DNA from: Diploptera punctata
Lineage: Eukaryota; Arthropoda; Insecta; Blattodea; Blaberidae
Assembly: GCA_030220185.1 (NCBI GenBank)
Contig: JASPKZ010003844.1
Coordinates: 1,373,001-1,437,000 of the forward strand
DNA: 64,000 nt
Direction of reading: 5' to 3'
Shown one piece after another: positions 1 to 9,575 of this stretch (its first letter is position 1; every line of letters starts with the position of its first letter). Under the pieces are notes generated by a model, which was not told where the DNA came from, ran no database searches, and worked only from the letters and a program-made list of their open reading frames with translations. The position numbers and the translations under genes are program-made.

Positions 1-2
1 CT

Positions 3-260
3 GAATATTGGTTTCGTTATGTAGATGACACGTTTGTAGTTTGGAGACACGGTAACGAGGAATTAGAGCGATTCCTACAACATCTCAATGGCCAAAACAG
101 CAAAATACAGTTCACCATAGAAAAAGAAAATAACGGTAAACTTCCGTTCCTGGATATTCAGATAATAAGAAAAGACAACGGAGAAATTCAACATACTGTC
201 TACAGAAACCCCACACACACGGACCGGTATCTACACAAGAATTCCAATCACCACCTTTAA
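3..260 (+). pseudogene. Penelope-like reverse transcriptase, palm to C-terminal fragment
   Basis: Frame 3 is open from the window edge to the stop at 258-260, about 85 residues. It shows the PLE catalytic motif RYVDDTFVVW, then LPFLDI, then YRNPTHTDRYLHKNSNHH, a run typical of Penelope-type reverse transcriptases. The enzyme would copy the element RNA during telomerase-like target-primed insertion. The window edge hides the 5' part. A stop right after the HTDRYLH block removes the thumb and endonuclease, so this is not a full enzyme. Confidence 0.8.
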
Positions 261-264
261 AAAA

Positions 265-299
265 CTGAAGATGCCCTCCGCAGTTGAGGGAGAAACGTC
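265..299 (+). ncRNA. hammerhead-ribozyme-like motif of PLE
   Basis: A CTGAAGA core (265-271) is followed by a CCCTC/GAGGG helix with a 7-nt loop and then GAAACGTC. This is the CUGANGA - stem II - GAAA order of minimal hammerheads, which are known in PLE terminal repeats. An unpaired TG and A flank stem II, so activity is uncertain. The ACGT after GAA is palindromic, which would suit a very short helix III or a dimeric fold. Confidence 0.55.
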
Positions 300-439
300 T
301 GGAAGAAACGCCAGTTATAGACCACGGCCACATAGCCCGGAATCTTTTACTACCATGATTACCGGCCGTGAAAGTCTGCATTCCACTATTAAAGTCTTTA
401 ATTTCCAACTACTACAATTAATCAATTTGTTATGGAAGA

Positions 440-927
440 AATGTTAAATAGTTTTTGCGCGATAGTTCATTTTGTCGTACTTACCAGCAATGGCGAACAT
501 AATTGAAAGTTCAACTTCCTACATTTTGGGGTTGTCAACCTAAATAACTATACTGTAATATTACATTTACACCCACGTGCGGGAAGTAAAACCACTGCCC
601 TCTATGTATCCTACGTACAATGTATATACAGAAAATATCCAAAAGGTAGTGTTAATATACATTATACGAAACAAATCACTGCATTTTACATGAACTGAAC
701 TTTATTTGAAATAATATAAAACAATAAATACGTCCTTGCGGCCATGTTATCAATAATTGTTCTCAAGGCCTCCTGTTATTTCAACTAATAAACATTGCCC
801 ACACTGTTAACGTTAGTCAATTGTTTATAAAGAACGCAAATATTTCCAACAATATCGCTCGATTTTTAAACATTTTTCCCCGATTCTGTAAAAACCACTT
901 CCCAACCTCGCATGGTAATATACTATT
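440..927. repeat. dispersed repeat family G, copy 1
   Basis: This stretch is collinear with 13466-14320. Shared landmarks include TGCGCGATAGT near the left end, TACGTACAATGTATATACA, CCTCCTGT.ATTTCAACTAATAAACATTG and GTAAAAACCACTTC near the right end. Copy 2 is interrupted by a LINE tail, which shows that copy 1 is the uninterrupted form. I see no reading frame, terminal inverted repeat or tRNA head and do not recognise the family. Confidence 0.65.
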
Positions 928-1387
928 ACAGATTTCATTACTTTGGTTCCTTTTTCACACACTAGTCACAAGTATACAAATAAAATGTCGGTGTCTTTAT
1001 AAGATTTTATAAGATCTGATTTATTAAAAATGCTTAATTTAAAATACTACCATTTTAAATCTAGGCCTAATGGGATTATAACTAAGGAAAGCCTCCATGA
1101 CACATTTCGTCGTTACCAATAAACTCTGTGAACGATAGTAATATCTAATGACAGTTATGAACTTTAATTTGTCGCTATACTCCAAGAGTGAAATAGGATT
1201 TACTGTTCCATAAATCGTCTAAGACAGACACAAATGCTGAAATGAAATACACTTTGAGCACAAATTACTCTAAGTCTCATAGACTGATATAAATTCCTCT
1301 TTGGAGTTATATGGGTTAGATTATAGATATTGAACTAGGGTAGATTATAGCCAGTGAACTAGTTGACTTCATCATGATATACCAATA

Positions 1388-1862
1388 CTTACTTACTTAC
1401 TCAATGGCACTATCGAACCCGTAGGTTCTTGGCCGCGCGGGCATAAGCTCTCGATACATACCTTTCCTGAGCTAATGCTTTCCAATCATTCCCTGTATAA
1501 TCTACTTCCCTCAAATCATAGTTAATGTTATTCTCCCACCTCATTCTTGGTCTACTAACTGGGCGCCATCCCTCTGGCTTTCCTACAAGAAGCTTCCATG
1601 CAAGTCTTTCATTCCCCATACGTGCAACATGTCCTGTCCATCGCATTCTACGAGACTTAACTGTTCTTATTATATCTGGCTTCCTATAAAGACCATGTAG
1701 TTTATTGTTATGTAGTCTTCTCCATTCACCTGTCTGTTCATCTCTCTTTGGTCCAAAAATTTTCCTAAGTACTTTACTCTCAAATACTTGTAATTTCCTT
1801 TCCTCCCTTAAAGTAAAAGTTCATGTTTCGCGCCCATATAATATAACTGGTAGAATAATAGT
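1388..1862 (-). mobile_element. family-A LINE, 3' end fragment
   Basis: On the minus strand the open frame 1410-1646 encodes RWTGHVARMGNE, then PRMRWENNINYDLREVDYTGNDWKALAQ and a C-terminal NLRVR. This is the C-terminal tail of a non-LTR reverse transcriptase repeated many times in this window. It ends in a short ACTT/AAGT microsatellite (1388-1402) that serves as the element's 3' tail. Upstream reverse-transcriptase sequence is missing. A damaged copy with no clear TSD. Confidence 0.8.
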
Positions 1863-2502
1863 GTACCGAAATCAAGATTTCGATACATGGATTACGTCAT
1901 ACTGCGCAACCAATACGTCATCGCGTCTCCATTTCTTCTGTGATCTTAGTAAACAGTGCCAAATTCTCTCCTACTTACCCCCTCCTCTTCTATTACGCGC
2001 CGTGTGCTATCGCGCATACTCCCCTCTCCTAGTGAATTCTCATATAGAGCTGTGTTCTCTAACATCAAATCATCATCTGTTTATCTACCGAAGGAGTCAG
2101 GTCGATATAGCTCAGAGGAGCTTGTTTGGTTTGTTAGTCCTTTAGGCCAGGGTGGGGCCACAAAGACCGTGTACACCAGCCCTTGGCTGGACTAGTGTGA
2201 ATTTAATATCGTACGTATGGTTTCTTAATATTGTTTTTGTATACATGATCGATGATCGTATTATTTTCTTTGTTAACTTATTTTCAATGTCAAACAATTA
2301 TCTTTTATTTATATCATTGTCATATCTGACTGTTTTTTGACTCGCATTAAACTTTAGTTATCTGATTTTAAATAATTTTGCCTATTGATTTAGTAGCTGG
2401 TCAATATCAGATATGAATATAAAATTCCAAAGCATTTTTTCTCAAGCGTAAATGAGTTCCTCTTTCCTAAGAACCTCCACGATTATGATCTGTGTAGGTT
2501 AC
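1863..2502. other. unassigned spacer
   Basis: Between a LINE fragment and the foldback element. It opens with a short palindrome (GAAATCAAGATTTCGATAC) and has a GC-richer part near 1960-2180 with open frames that resemble no family I know. No promoter, RNA gene or repeat partner in this window was recognised. Confidence 0.4.
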
Positions 2503-2578
2503 AATATATTACATTTTTTATTATTGATTTCGTACATCTCAATGATGGATAAATCATATTTGAAGAGAAAAATTATAC

Positions 2579-2651
2579 GCTCAGACCGGGACTTGAACCC
2601 GGGACCCTTGGTTCTCTAGACCAAGTGCTCTACCAACTGAGCTACCTGAGC
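2579..2651 (-). tRNA. tRNA-like cloverleaf, anticodon AGA (left arm)
   Basis: Read on the minus strand it is identical to 2986-3058 and folds into a full cloverleaf. The 7-bp acceptor stem (GCTCAGG/TCTGAGC) has one G-T pair. The D stem is GCTC/GAGC, the anticodon stem TTGGT/ACCAA with loop CTAGAGA, and the T arm CCGGG-TTCAAGT-CCCGG. AGA would read serine codons, but the short variable loop is wrong for tRNA-Ser. I think it is a mobile tRNA-derived promoter rather than a working tRNA. Confidence 0.5.
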
Positions 2652-2985
2652 AAGTACCGATCTAAACGCAAATCCTTCTCTATATACATTGTAATTCCCA
2701 TCCACCAAATGCTGTGAAGCCGTGCTTCTATCTTGCAAATGGCGGCTCCTTTATTAAGAAGACATATTTGGGAATTATACATTACAGCCAGTACGGCTTT
2801 TTCCAAGTTTTTATTATTGATTTCGTACATCTCAAAAAAGCCGTACTGGCTGTAATGTATAATTCCCAAATATGTCTTCTTAATAAAGGAGCCGCCATTT
2901 GCAAGATAGAAGCACGGCTTCACAGCATTTGGTGTATGGGAATTACAATGTATATAGAGAAGGATTTGCGTTTAGATCGGTACTT

Positions 2986-3058
2986 GCTCAGGTAGCTCAG
3001 TTGGTAGAGCACTTGGTCTAGAGAACCAAGGGTCCCGGGTTCAAGTCCCGGTCTGAGC
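2986..3058 (+). tRNA. tRNA-like cloverleaf, anticodon AGA (right arm)
   Basis: Mirror copy of 2579-2651 in the other arm of the foldback, with the same perfect stems and internal A-box (TAGCTCAGTTGG) and B-box (GGTTCAAGTCC). Transcription from either copy would run outward, away from the centre of the palindrome. No CCA is encoded, and a T-rich stretch (ATAATTTTTCTC) lies just downstream and could end Pol III transcription. Confidence 0.5.
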
Positions 3059-3186
3059 GTATAATTTTTCTCTTCAAATATATTACATGTTTAATAATTC
3101 ATTAAGGAAAGTTGAATTAATCTTTGGCTTTATGGGCCCGGGCTAAGATACGTTAATCTTAGCAATCTATGTTTTCTACTCAAAAT

Positions 3187-3945
3187 ATTTATCATAAGTA
3201 ATGCCACGACTGATTTCCAAATTAACGATAAATTCACGACTCATGAAGTGAGGAGTGGATTTATCTAGAGAATTTGGAAATCAAGAGTGGCATTTGTTAG
3301 GACTATTTAACGAATAAAATTAAACTGTTTACTCACAAATCATTATTCAATTATAGTTATTTTAAAATATTTATATATTTAATGTAAACGGCGATGTTTG
3401 AAACCAAATGAGAAACGATTAGTACGCTTCATCTGCTTCTTTTGTTTGTCACTGCAACCAGATCATACTATTTATTGCCAAAGGAACGCAATATTGTAAG
3501 AATGCTCTCTAGCGGAGAAAAAAAATGAAACACATCAAACCGTATATTAATTCATTTCTGATATCGTATGATGTAATATGGCAATTATATTTTTCTGGAT
3601 TATTACCTGGGAAAAAATATATTTAAGAAAGTGCAAACAGTAGTTTCTTTTTAGGTGGTATAATCAATTGCAACAAATGTGTTTATATTAACTCCTGCAA
3701 GCGCTATGTGTTGACATCCATGCACTATATATATACTTTGGTAGCCGTGTTTCTTAGAGAGTCAGTCACTGCAAAATAATGGTCAGACCTGTTCAGAATA
3801 TTAAAAAGGAGGAGCTTTCTTTAATATGGTAAATTTAATATTGATAAATATTTGGTGAAACACGACTGTGATTGGTTGTAAAACAGAAATCATTGAAAAG
3901 TGATTGGTCATTGACTCCCATTTGGGGCATGAGTTAAATAGTCAA
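3187..3945 (+). repeat. dispersed repeat family F, copy 1
   Basis: Collinear with 60503-60950 and, reversed, with 39262-39915. It begins TTATCATAAGTAATG, contains a short palindrome around AATTCACGACTCATGAAGTGAG, and ends CATGAGTTAAATAGTC. The internal motif GACTATTTAACGAATAAA is a partial inverse of the right end. Copy 1 holds about 300 bp (roughly 3510-3810) that copy 3 lacks and copy 2 keeps. This looks like a non-coding DNA transposon, superfamily unknown. Confidence 0.65.
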
Positions 3946-4229
3946 CAACAATTGGTATGATCCAGCACCAATACGGTGCAATAGTTTTATATATTACCAA
4001 TATTTAACAAAATTATTCTTACCAATTTTGCTGTACTATAGGTCAAGAGCAAAGGAGAATTACACGAAAAACTGCATTACATATTTTTTTTAGTTTGACG
4101 AATTGATAAAGTTTAGTGAAAAAATAAAACTCGGGAGAGGGATATATAGGGATCATATTCGCGCGAACATGAACAATACGGTTCTATAATGTAAATGAAT
4201 TATTTTACGAATATTATTATTGTTATTAG

Positions 4230-4569
4230 ACCAAAAAACTGCAAAGTAGAACACAAAGCACAGAAATGAACTTCCTTAGAAGAACAAAAAGCTGCACAAA
4301 ATTGGATCGGATAAGGAATAAAGATATAAGAACAGAGTTAAATATATATCCATCGGATGAGAAAATCAGAGAATATAGACAAAAATGGTTTACACACGTG
4401 GAAAGAGTGAATGTATCAAGATTACCAAGAGCAGCATTCAACTACAAGCCAAGAGGTTCAAGGAATGTAGGAAGGCCAGTGAAAAGATGGACAGAACAAC
4501 TGTGAGGCGGAACAGGCAATTTGCCTAGCCCGTGAACTGAAGAAGAAGAAGAAGAAGAAGAAGAAGAAG
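4230..4569 (+). mobile_element. family-B LINE, 5'-truncated, 14-bp TSD
   Basis: An open frame (4266-4505) encodes a LINE C-terminal tail (MNFLRRTKSCTKLDRIRNKD, later NVGRPVKRWTEQL). It is followed by a short 3' UTR and a (GAA)n tail. ATTATTGTTATTAG at 4216-4229 is repeated at 4570-4583, a clean target-site duplication that fixes both ends. The 340-bp length and the intact TSD mark it as a dead-on-arrival, fairly recent 5'-truncated insertion. Confidence 0.85.
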
Positions 4570-5551
4570 ATTATTGTTATTAGCCTATTATTATCAACAA
4601 ATTAATTAAACTAACTCACTGACACCATCGAACCCATAGGTTCATGGGCGCTTGGACATAAGCTCTTCATATATCCCCATACTAAGCCACCGTTTTCCAA
4701 TCATCTCCTCCCTCAAATCATGGTTAATGTTATTCTCCCATCTCATTCATGGTCTACCTCCTGGGAGCTTTCTTTTTGGTTTTCCAACATAACTGGGGGC
4801 TATCCACTGATTTTCCAACATAGTTTCCATGCCTCTCTTTCATCCTCATCCGTGCCACACGTCCTGCCCATCGCAGTCTATGAGACTTAACTAATCTTAT
4901 ATAATTTGGCTTCCCATAAAGGTAATGTAACTCACTATTCTGCATCCTCCAGTCTGTTCGTCTCTATTTGGTCCAAAATGTTTCCTAAGTACTTTATTCT
5001 CAAGTACTCGTAAACTTTTCTCCTCCTTTAAAGTAAGAGTCTGTGTTTTGCATCCATATAACTAGGAGGAAAATATTGTTATATATTTTGGATTTAAAGG
5101 TTTTTAGAGAAATTTAGATGGCAAAAGTCATTATAATGCGTAATAGCACGCATTTCCAGAATTGAATCTATGTTTAATCTCTTTGTGCACCTCATTCCTG
5201 TTTGTAAATATTGCTCCTAATTATTTGAATTCAGTCACTTCTTAAAAAATTCCCTCAATTTAACATTAACTATTTCCACTATACAATGAATTTCTATATG
5301 TGACCATATATGTTTTAGCGGTGTTTACTTCCAGTCCAAATTCCTTAACGTTACTCAATAGAATGCGTGTGTTGGCCCTTAAAAATTTCTCGCTATCGCC
5401 TAATAATACTATATAATCAGCATATAAGATTTATTAATTCTATTGAGTTGTACGCAGTCTTTATATTCTAATGAGTTTATGTAATTCTCTAGTACAAAAT
5501 TGAATAGAAGAGGAGATAATAGGGGCCTATATCTCTTTGTTTTAACCCATT

Positions 5552-5824
5552 GTGAATTTCAGACATAAGGAAATACATAAATATACGAGAAGTGAGAGAG
5601 GATCATGCTCTATAATAGATTGTATTATGGTTAATCAAAAAATGAAAAATCTAGTCAGAGACACAAGAGTCTTCAGAGGAAGCCATATCCATAGTGACCA
5701 TTACCTACTGATTAGTAAAATAGATATACAAAAGAAATGGTATAGAAATTGGAATAAAGAATTAAAGAAGAAGGAAGAAAACAAAAAAGAAATTTATAAA
5801 ATAAAAGTATTAGAAGAAGAATGA
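5552..5824 (+). pseudogene. LINE AP-endonuclease, C-terminal fragment
   Basis: The open frame reads CSIIDCIMVNQKMKNL, DTRVFRGSHIHSDHYLLISKI. The D.I.VN block and the terminal SDHYLL correspond to the last conserved motifs of APE-type endonucleases of non-LTR elements, which nick target DNA to prime reverse transcription. The first residues come from the adjoining family-A LINE. A lysine/glutamate-rich linker follows and is closed by a stop. Confidence 0.65.
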
Positions 5825-7794
5825 ATACAAGATTTATACAAAAGAAGGCTAAAAGATTATACAAATGCGGAAGAGCCAAAAAAGTAAATTGAAGAAGAAT
5901 GGAATAGTATGAAAAGTCTCATACATAAAACAGCAAAAGAAGTATTAGGAACAAAGAAAGTAGGAAGAAGAAACAAAGGACTAAAAAAATGGGATCCCGA
6001 AATCCAGAAATTGGTATGAGATAAAAATATGCCTACCTAAAATACTTAAATAACAAGAATGACCAGAACAGAATAGAATATAATAGAACAAGAGCATTAG
6101 TAAAAAATATATACCAGGAAATTAAATAGAGAACATTGAGTAGATACATAGCAGAAATGGAACACAATTTACACGGCAGACGAGACAAAGTATATACTCG
6201 TAAATTTATAAGAAGCCTTAATTCTGATGTAAAAGACAAAACAAATCTGCTAACTATACAAGATATAGAATTAGAAAATTATTATAATGAACTGTGGACG
6301 GATAAACAAAATAAAGAAGAAATAACATTCGTAGAAACAAACGAACAATATGCAGAAGTAGATGAACCAGAGATGCAAGAAATTATAGAAATATTAAAGA
6401 AATGTAAAATAATAAAGCATGCGGGATAGACAATATAAACATAGAATTGATAAAAAAATGCCCCAAAGAATTTTCAAGAAAAATTATTAAAATTCTATAA
6501 CAAGTGCTGGAAACAAAATACAATACCGGAAGAATGGAAAATTGGAAAAAAATCCCAGTATTTAAAAAAGGCGATAAAACAAAGCCAGAAAACTATAGAG
6601 GCATAGGCTTACTGTGTGCAGCGTACAAAATATATGCAAAAATGTTCAATCAAAGATTAACAACTATAGTAGACGCAATAATATCAGAAGAGCAGACAGG
6701 TTTTAGGAAAGGAAGAAGCTGCACAGACAAGGTATTCACTTTGAAACAAATAAATAAATAAGCGAAGAGAATTCAACTTAGAGACGCACATCCTCTTCAT
6801 AAGGTCTTTGATAAAGTGTCTAGACCAAAATTATGTAACATATTAAGTGAAAAAGGAATCACACTACACTTGAAAGCAGTAATTAAGAAAATGTATGAGA
6901 AAACAAAAATAGAAATAAATCAACGAGAACAATACATATAACAGGAGGAGTTAGGCAAGGTTGTCCACTATCAACCACTCTTTTTTAACATTTATTTTGA
7001 CGACCTGATAAGATCATGGAAGCAAATTACTGGGGGAATTAACTTAGGAAATATAGTAATAAAAAACAGTAGCTTTGTAGATGACCAGATTTTAATAGCA
7101 AAAACAGAGGATGAACTACAAAGAATGCTATATAAACTAAATGAAATATCAAAAAAATACAACATGGAAATATCATCAGAAACATAAAAAACAATGGCCT
7201 TCAAAGGCGCTCATCCAGTTCGGACAAAGATAATATTAGAAAATAAACCAATAGATCAAGTGGTAAGATATAACTTCCTAGGTTGCGAAATATCATACAC
7301 AGCGGAAACAGATATAAATAACAAACTAAATAAGTTTAATTATATAACAGGAACACTAAAAAGAACTTTGAAAAATAAAGCCAAAAAAGACTCTATAATG
7401 ATATTATACAAGTCAATGGCAGTGCCTATTATTACTTATGGATCCGAAGCATGGACAGTGACAACAAAACAATCTGCCAGAATACAAGCTGCTGAAATGA
7501 AATTCCTCAGACCAATAGCAGGATATCAAAGAACAGACGAAAACATAACACAGAAATAAGGCAACATCTAAAAGTAGAGGAATTAAACACAACAATTCTG
7601 AAATACAGAACCAACTGGAAAGAACACTTGGCAAGGATGATTGAGAATAGAATACTAAAAGCAGCATACAGCTATTCACCACGATAAAGAAGAAGTTTGG
7701 GAAGACCAAGGAAAAGATGGAAACAGCAGCAATTTGGAGCCGAAACAGGCTAGTAATAAGCATAAACCGCGATGAAGAAGAAGAAGAAGAAGAA
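5562..7794 (+). mobile_element. family-B LINE, longest copy in the window
   Basis: About 2.2 kb with, in order, the end of an AP-endonuclease domain, reverse transcriptase, a C-terminal tail and a (GAA)n tail (about 7773-7794). It inserted into a family-A LINE. Reading frames are broken by stops and frameshifts, so it cannot encode its own machinery. Other, shorter copies of the family lie at 4230, 11266, 26926, 27408 and 58997. Confidence 0.85.
6504..7559 (+). pseudogene. family-B LINE reverse transcriptase, several broken frames
   Basis: Consecutive pieces read IPVFKKGDKTKPENYRGIGLL and EEQTGFRKGRSCTDKVFTL (6504-6761). GGVRQGCPLSTTLF follows around 6945-6990, then FVDDQILIAKTEDEL (about 7075-7120; catalytic box FVDD instead of the usual YADD/FADD). 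The thumb-side run ITYGSEAWTVTTKQSARIQAAEMKFLR lies at 7430-7520. The order matches a LINE reverse transcriptase. Stops and frame changes separate the blocks, so it is dead. Confidence 0.8.
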
Positions 7795-7815
7795 ATTGAA
7801 AAGTATCTGAAAACT

Positions 7816-8003
7816 AATATATTGGCTTAGGCTTTCACGGCCGAAGTTAGTATGATGATCTTGTAGAAGATACACGGTCTGTTAGCCGTGGTCTTGAGGC
7901 TTGTAGTTCTCCGACGTTTCGCCAGAGACTGCGTCAGGCATCCTCAAGGTTGTCTTGAGACCACGGCTAACAGGCCAGAAATCTTCTACAAAATCATCAT
8001 ATC
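7816..8003 (-). mobile_element. solo PLE terminal unit with 10-bp TSD
   Basis: TCTGAAAACT at 7806-7815 is repeated at 8004-8013 and brackets a 188-bp unit inserted in a family-A LINE. On the minus strand it carries a hammerhead-like core and ends in CTTTCACGGCCG, or its complement, as in the PLE at 1-395. Two imperfect inverted arms of roughly 50 bp (about 7852-7903 and 7948-8002), sharing GTTAGCCGTGGTC, flank the hammerhead. No coding part is present, so this is a PLE terminal-repeat-only insertion. Confidence 0.8.
7911..7950 (-). ncRNA. hammerhead-ribozyme-like motif of PLE
   Basis: Minus-strand order: CTTGAGGA core-like box, TGCC..., a loop containing GACGCAGTC, then GGC-GAAACGTCGG. It departs from CUGANGA by one inserted or changed base, so this copy may be inactive. 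The layout (one base, stem II, GAAAC, palindromic ACGT) matches the copies at 265-299 and 10092-10124. Confidence 0.5.
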
Positions 8004-8051
8004 TCTGAAAACTGTATGCCTACCCGCACCCTACTATTTGTGCCACTTAGA

Positions 8052-8238
<187 letters not shown>

Positions 8239-8659
8239 GTTGATGTTATTGAACATATATGCATGGTTTAAAAAAAACAGTCATTGATAAAATGCAACCT
8301 TATTTTCCGCAACATTTTACATCAGTTTCATTTAGCAAACCTTACCGAGTAAGGCTTTTTAATTTAACCCATAGGCATGAACAGAAAATAATTCCATTTG
8401 CCTTTTTACATCGTTGTAATTCAGATTAAATTGACAATTAAAAAAAATGTATAATGAAAATGGACAGATTAATTAATTAAATTTCTTTCTTTCCCTTCTA
8501 AATAAATTGTAAATATATATAATTTAAATTCCTATCGCTGAGAATTTTGTATTTTATTCAATGACAAATCATCTTCAGATAAAAAAAATTAAATGTCATA
8601 TTTAAATAGGATTTAGTCACCACTCATGAATATAAGCCAATGTTGACCTGTTTCGGTCT

Positions 8660-8965
8660 CAACTAGACAGGTGGTCCTCGTGAGCGATACCGAAGAACTG
8701 CATTAGAAATCCATGTTGCTGACATTCGGGATATATGTTGCAGCCATCTGTCTCTGTAGGTGGATATATTTTCTCCTAAAGGTTGTATGTGGAGTTCCTT
8801 CAAAATATCTTCATTCCTCTGATGATCAAATAGAGTAAATCCAGCAGTTCGACGCATGAATCTCATTTCTGCAGCTCTTATTCTGATTATGTGTTTCTTT
8901 TTTAGAATCCAGATTTCACTTTCATTTACAGAAAGAATCATAGTACACCGTTTAAAAATCAACAT
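8660..8965 (-). mobile_element. LINE C-terminal fragment (family-B-like)
   Basis: The minus-strand frame 8663-8965 reads NESEIWILKKKHIIRIRAAEMRF, RRTAGFTLFDHQRNEDILKEL and ISTYRDRWLQHISRM. This is the pattern (E.W.L.KK, R..AAEM.F.RRTAG) of the C-terminal region of family-B-type LINE reverse transcriptases. No (GAA)n tail is attached and the frame is cut on both sides. It is closer to the copy at 54880-55850 than to the one at 5562-7794. Confidence 0.7.
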
Positions 8966-9158
8966 TGGTGTGGGATTTAGTAAATATCTTTTTTTTAAAT
9001 TCTATAACGATGTTAATTTAGCGAGATTTGTATAACAAAATGAAAGTGCTAAATTGACTCAACTTTGCTAACATATTGTAAACATTTGCTGAAACGTAAC
9101 TACACTTTAGTTCCCAAGTGTAAACAGTACAATTAATTGCTTCAACATGTTATATGTG

Positions 9159-9471
9159 TCTCGAGGTAGCGTCCTGCCTTTTCACACAGCGGGCCCGGGT
9201 TCGATCCCCGGTCGCGGCTGTTTTTCTGGGTGAGGTTTTTCCTCACCTGTAAGACAAATGCCAGGAAAACTTTTAGGCCCAAACGGTCGCCGAAATCATA
9301 TGGCCATCATCACCATCATCCTTATCATTATCATCACCCTTCACCGGTGTGGAAAGCAACGGGAAGCTACCACACCTACAATTCCCTAGTAAAGCTGCAA
9401 GCATAGCATGAAAATGCTATGATTGCAGTGAAGGACCTGCCTTCGGGCAGAATTACTATGGATGGATGGGT
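9159..9471 (+). mobile_element. tRNA-derived SINE, family C, copy 1
   Basis: A tRNA-like head with B-box GGGTTCGATCC is followed by the family body: CTCACCTGTAAGACAAATG, a CATCAT-rich stretch, GTGGAAAGCAACGGGAAGC and CTATGATTGCAGTGAA. It ends GGATGGATGG. The first bases of the head are missing or changed. A weak possible TSD is GTTATATGTG (9149-9158) against GTCATATGTG (9472-9481). The family has about a dozen members in both orientations here. Confidence 0.85.
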
Positions 9472-9575
9472 GTCATATGTGACGATAATCTTGTGACATA
9501 AAGGAAATTTGTAACTGGTAATAATAGTAAATATGTTTAAACATAACTGTCATGCAAGTATAACTAGTAAAAAAA

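Larger units (their letters stand above)
1..395 (+). mobile_element. Penelope-like retroelement (PLE), 3' part, cut by window start
   Basis: A reverse-transcriptase remnant (3-260) runs directly into a terminal unit carrying a hammerhead-like core (265-299). The unit ends near 370-390 with the motif CCGGCCGTGAAAG. The reverse complement of that motif (CTTTCACGGCCG) recurs in another PLE terminal unit at 7816-8003, so the two units are related. The reading frame stops just before the hammerhead and no GIY-YIG endonuclease part is present, so this copy is internally deleted or truncated. The right edge is approximate. Confidence 0.75.
2515..3076. mobile_element. foldback element with tRNA-like ends, flanked by a 12-bp TSD
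   Basis: Two arms of about 248 bp (2556-2803 and 2833-3081) are almost perfect reverse complements around a roughly 30-bp loop. AATATATTACAT occurs at 2503-2514 and again at 3077-3088, a 12-bp target-site duplication that brackets the unit. Each arm carries a 73-nt tRNA-like cloverleaf near its outer end. The 28-bp segment next to the left TSD recurs in the loop in the same direction, as expected if a template switch built the palindrome. The arm pair also yields two nearly identical opposing open frames, which I treat as by-products. Confidence 0.8.
4611..8050 (-). mobile_element. family-A LINE copy interrupted by two later insertions
   Basis: Minus-strand LINE sequence runs 4611-5560 (C-terminal RWAGRVARM tail at the left, degenerate reverse-transcriptase sequence further on). 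It resumes at 7795-7815 and again at 8004-8050 in the order seen in the uninterrupted copy 12228-13310 (landmarks TCTGAAAACTGT.TGCCTAC and CGCACCCTACT). The gaps hold a family-B LINE (5562-7794) and a PLE terminal unit (7816-8003). Many stops and frameshifts make this an old copy. Confidence 0.75.

Noticed and set aside
1956..2340. Overlapping open frames as a possible host gene
   Set aside because: No splice sites, promoter or conserved motif; frames overlap in different phases.
2642..2995. Two nearly identical 93-codon frames on opposite strands (MKPCFYLANGG...)
   Set aside because: Both are consequences of the perfect inverted repeat in the foldback element; no start context or family match.
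2579..3058. Functional pair of tRNA-Ser(AGA) genes
   Set aside because: Short variable loop is wrong for tRNA-Ser, and both copies sit inside a mobile foldback with a TSD; kept only as tRNA-like.
8570..8670. Fifth hammerhead-like motif on the minus strand (ACCGAAACAGGTC and CTGAAGATGA)
   Set aside because: The boxes are in the wrong order and about 80 bases apart; only parts of a PLE end at best.
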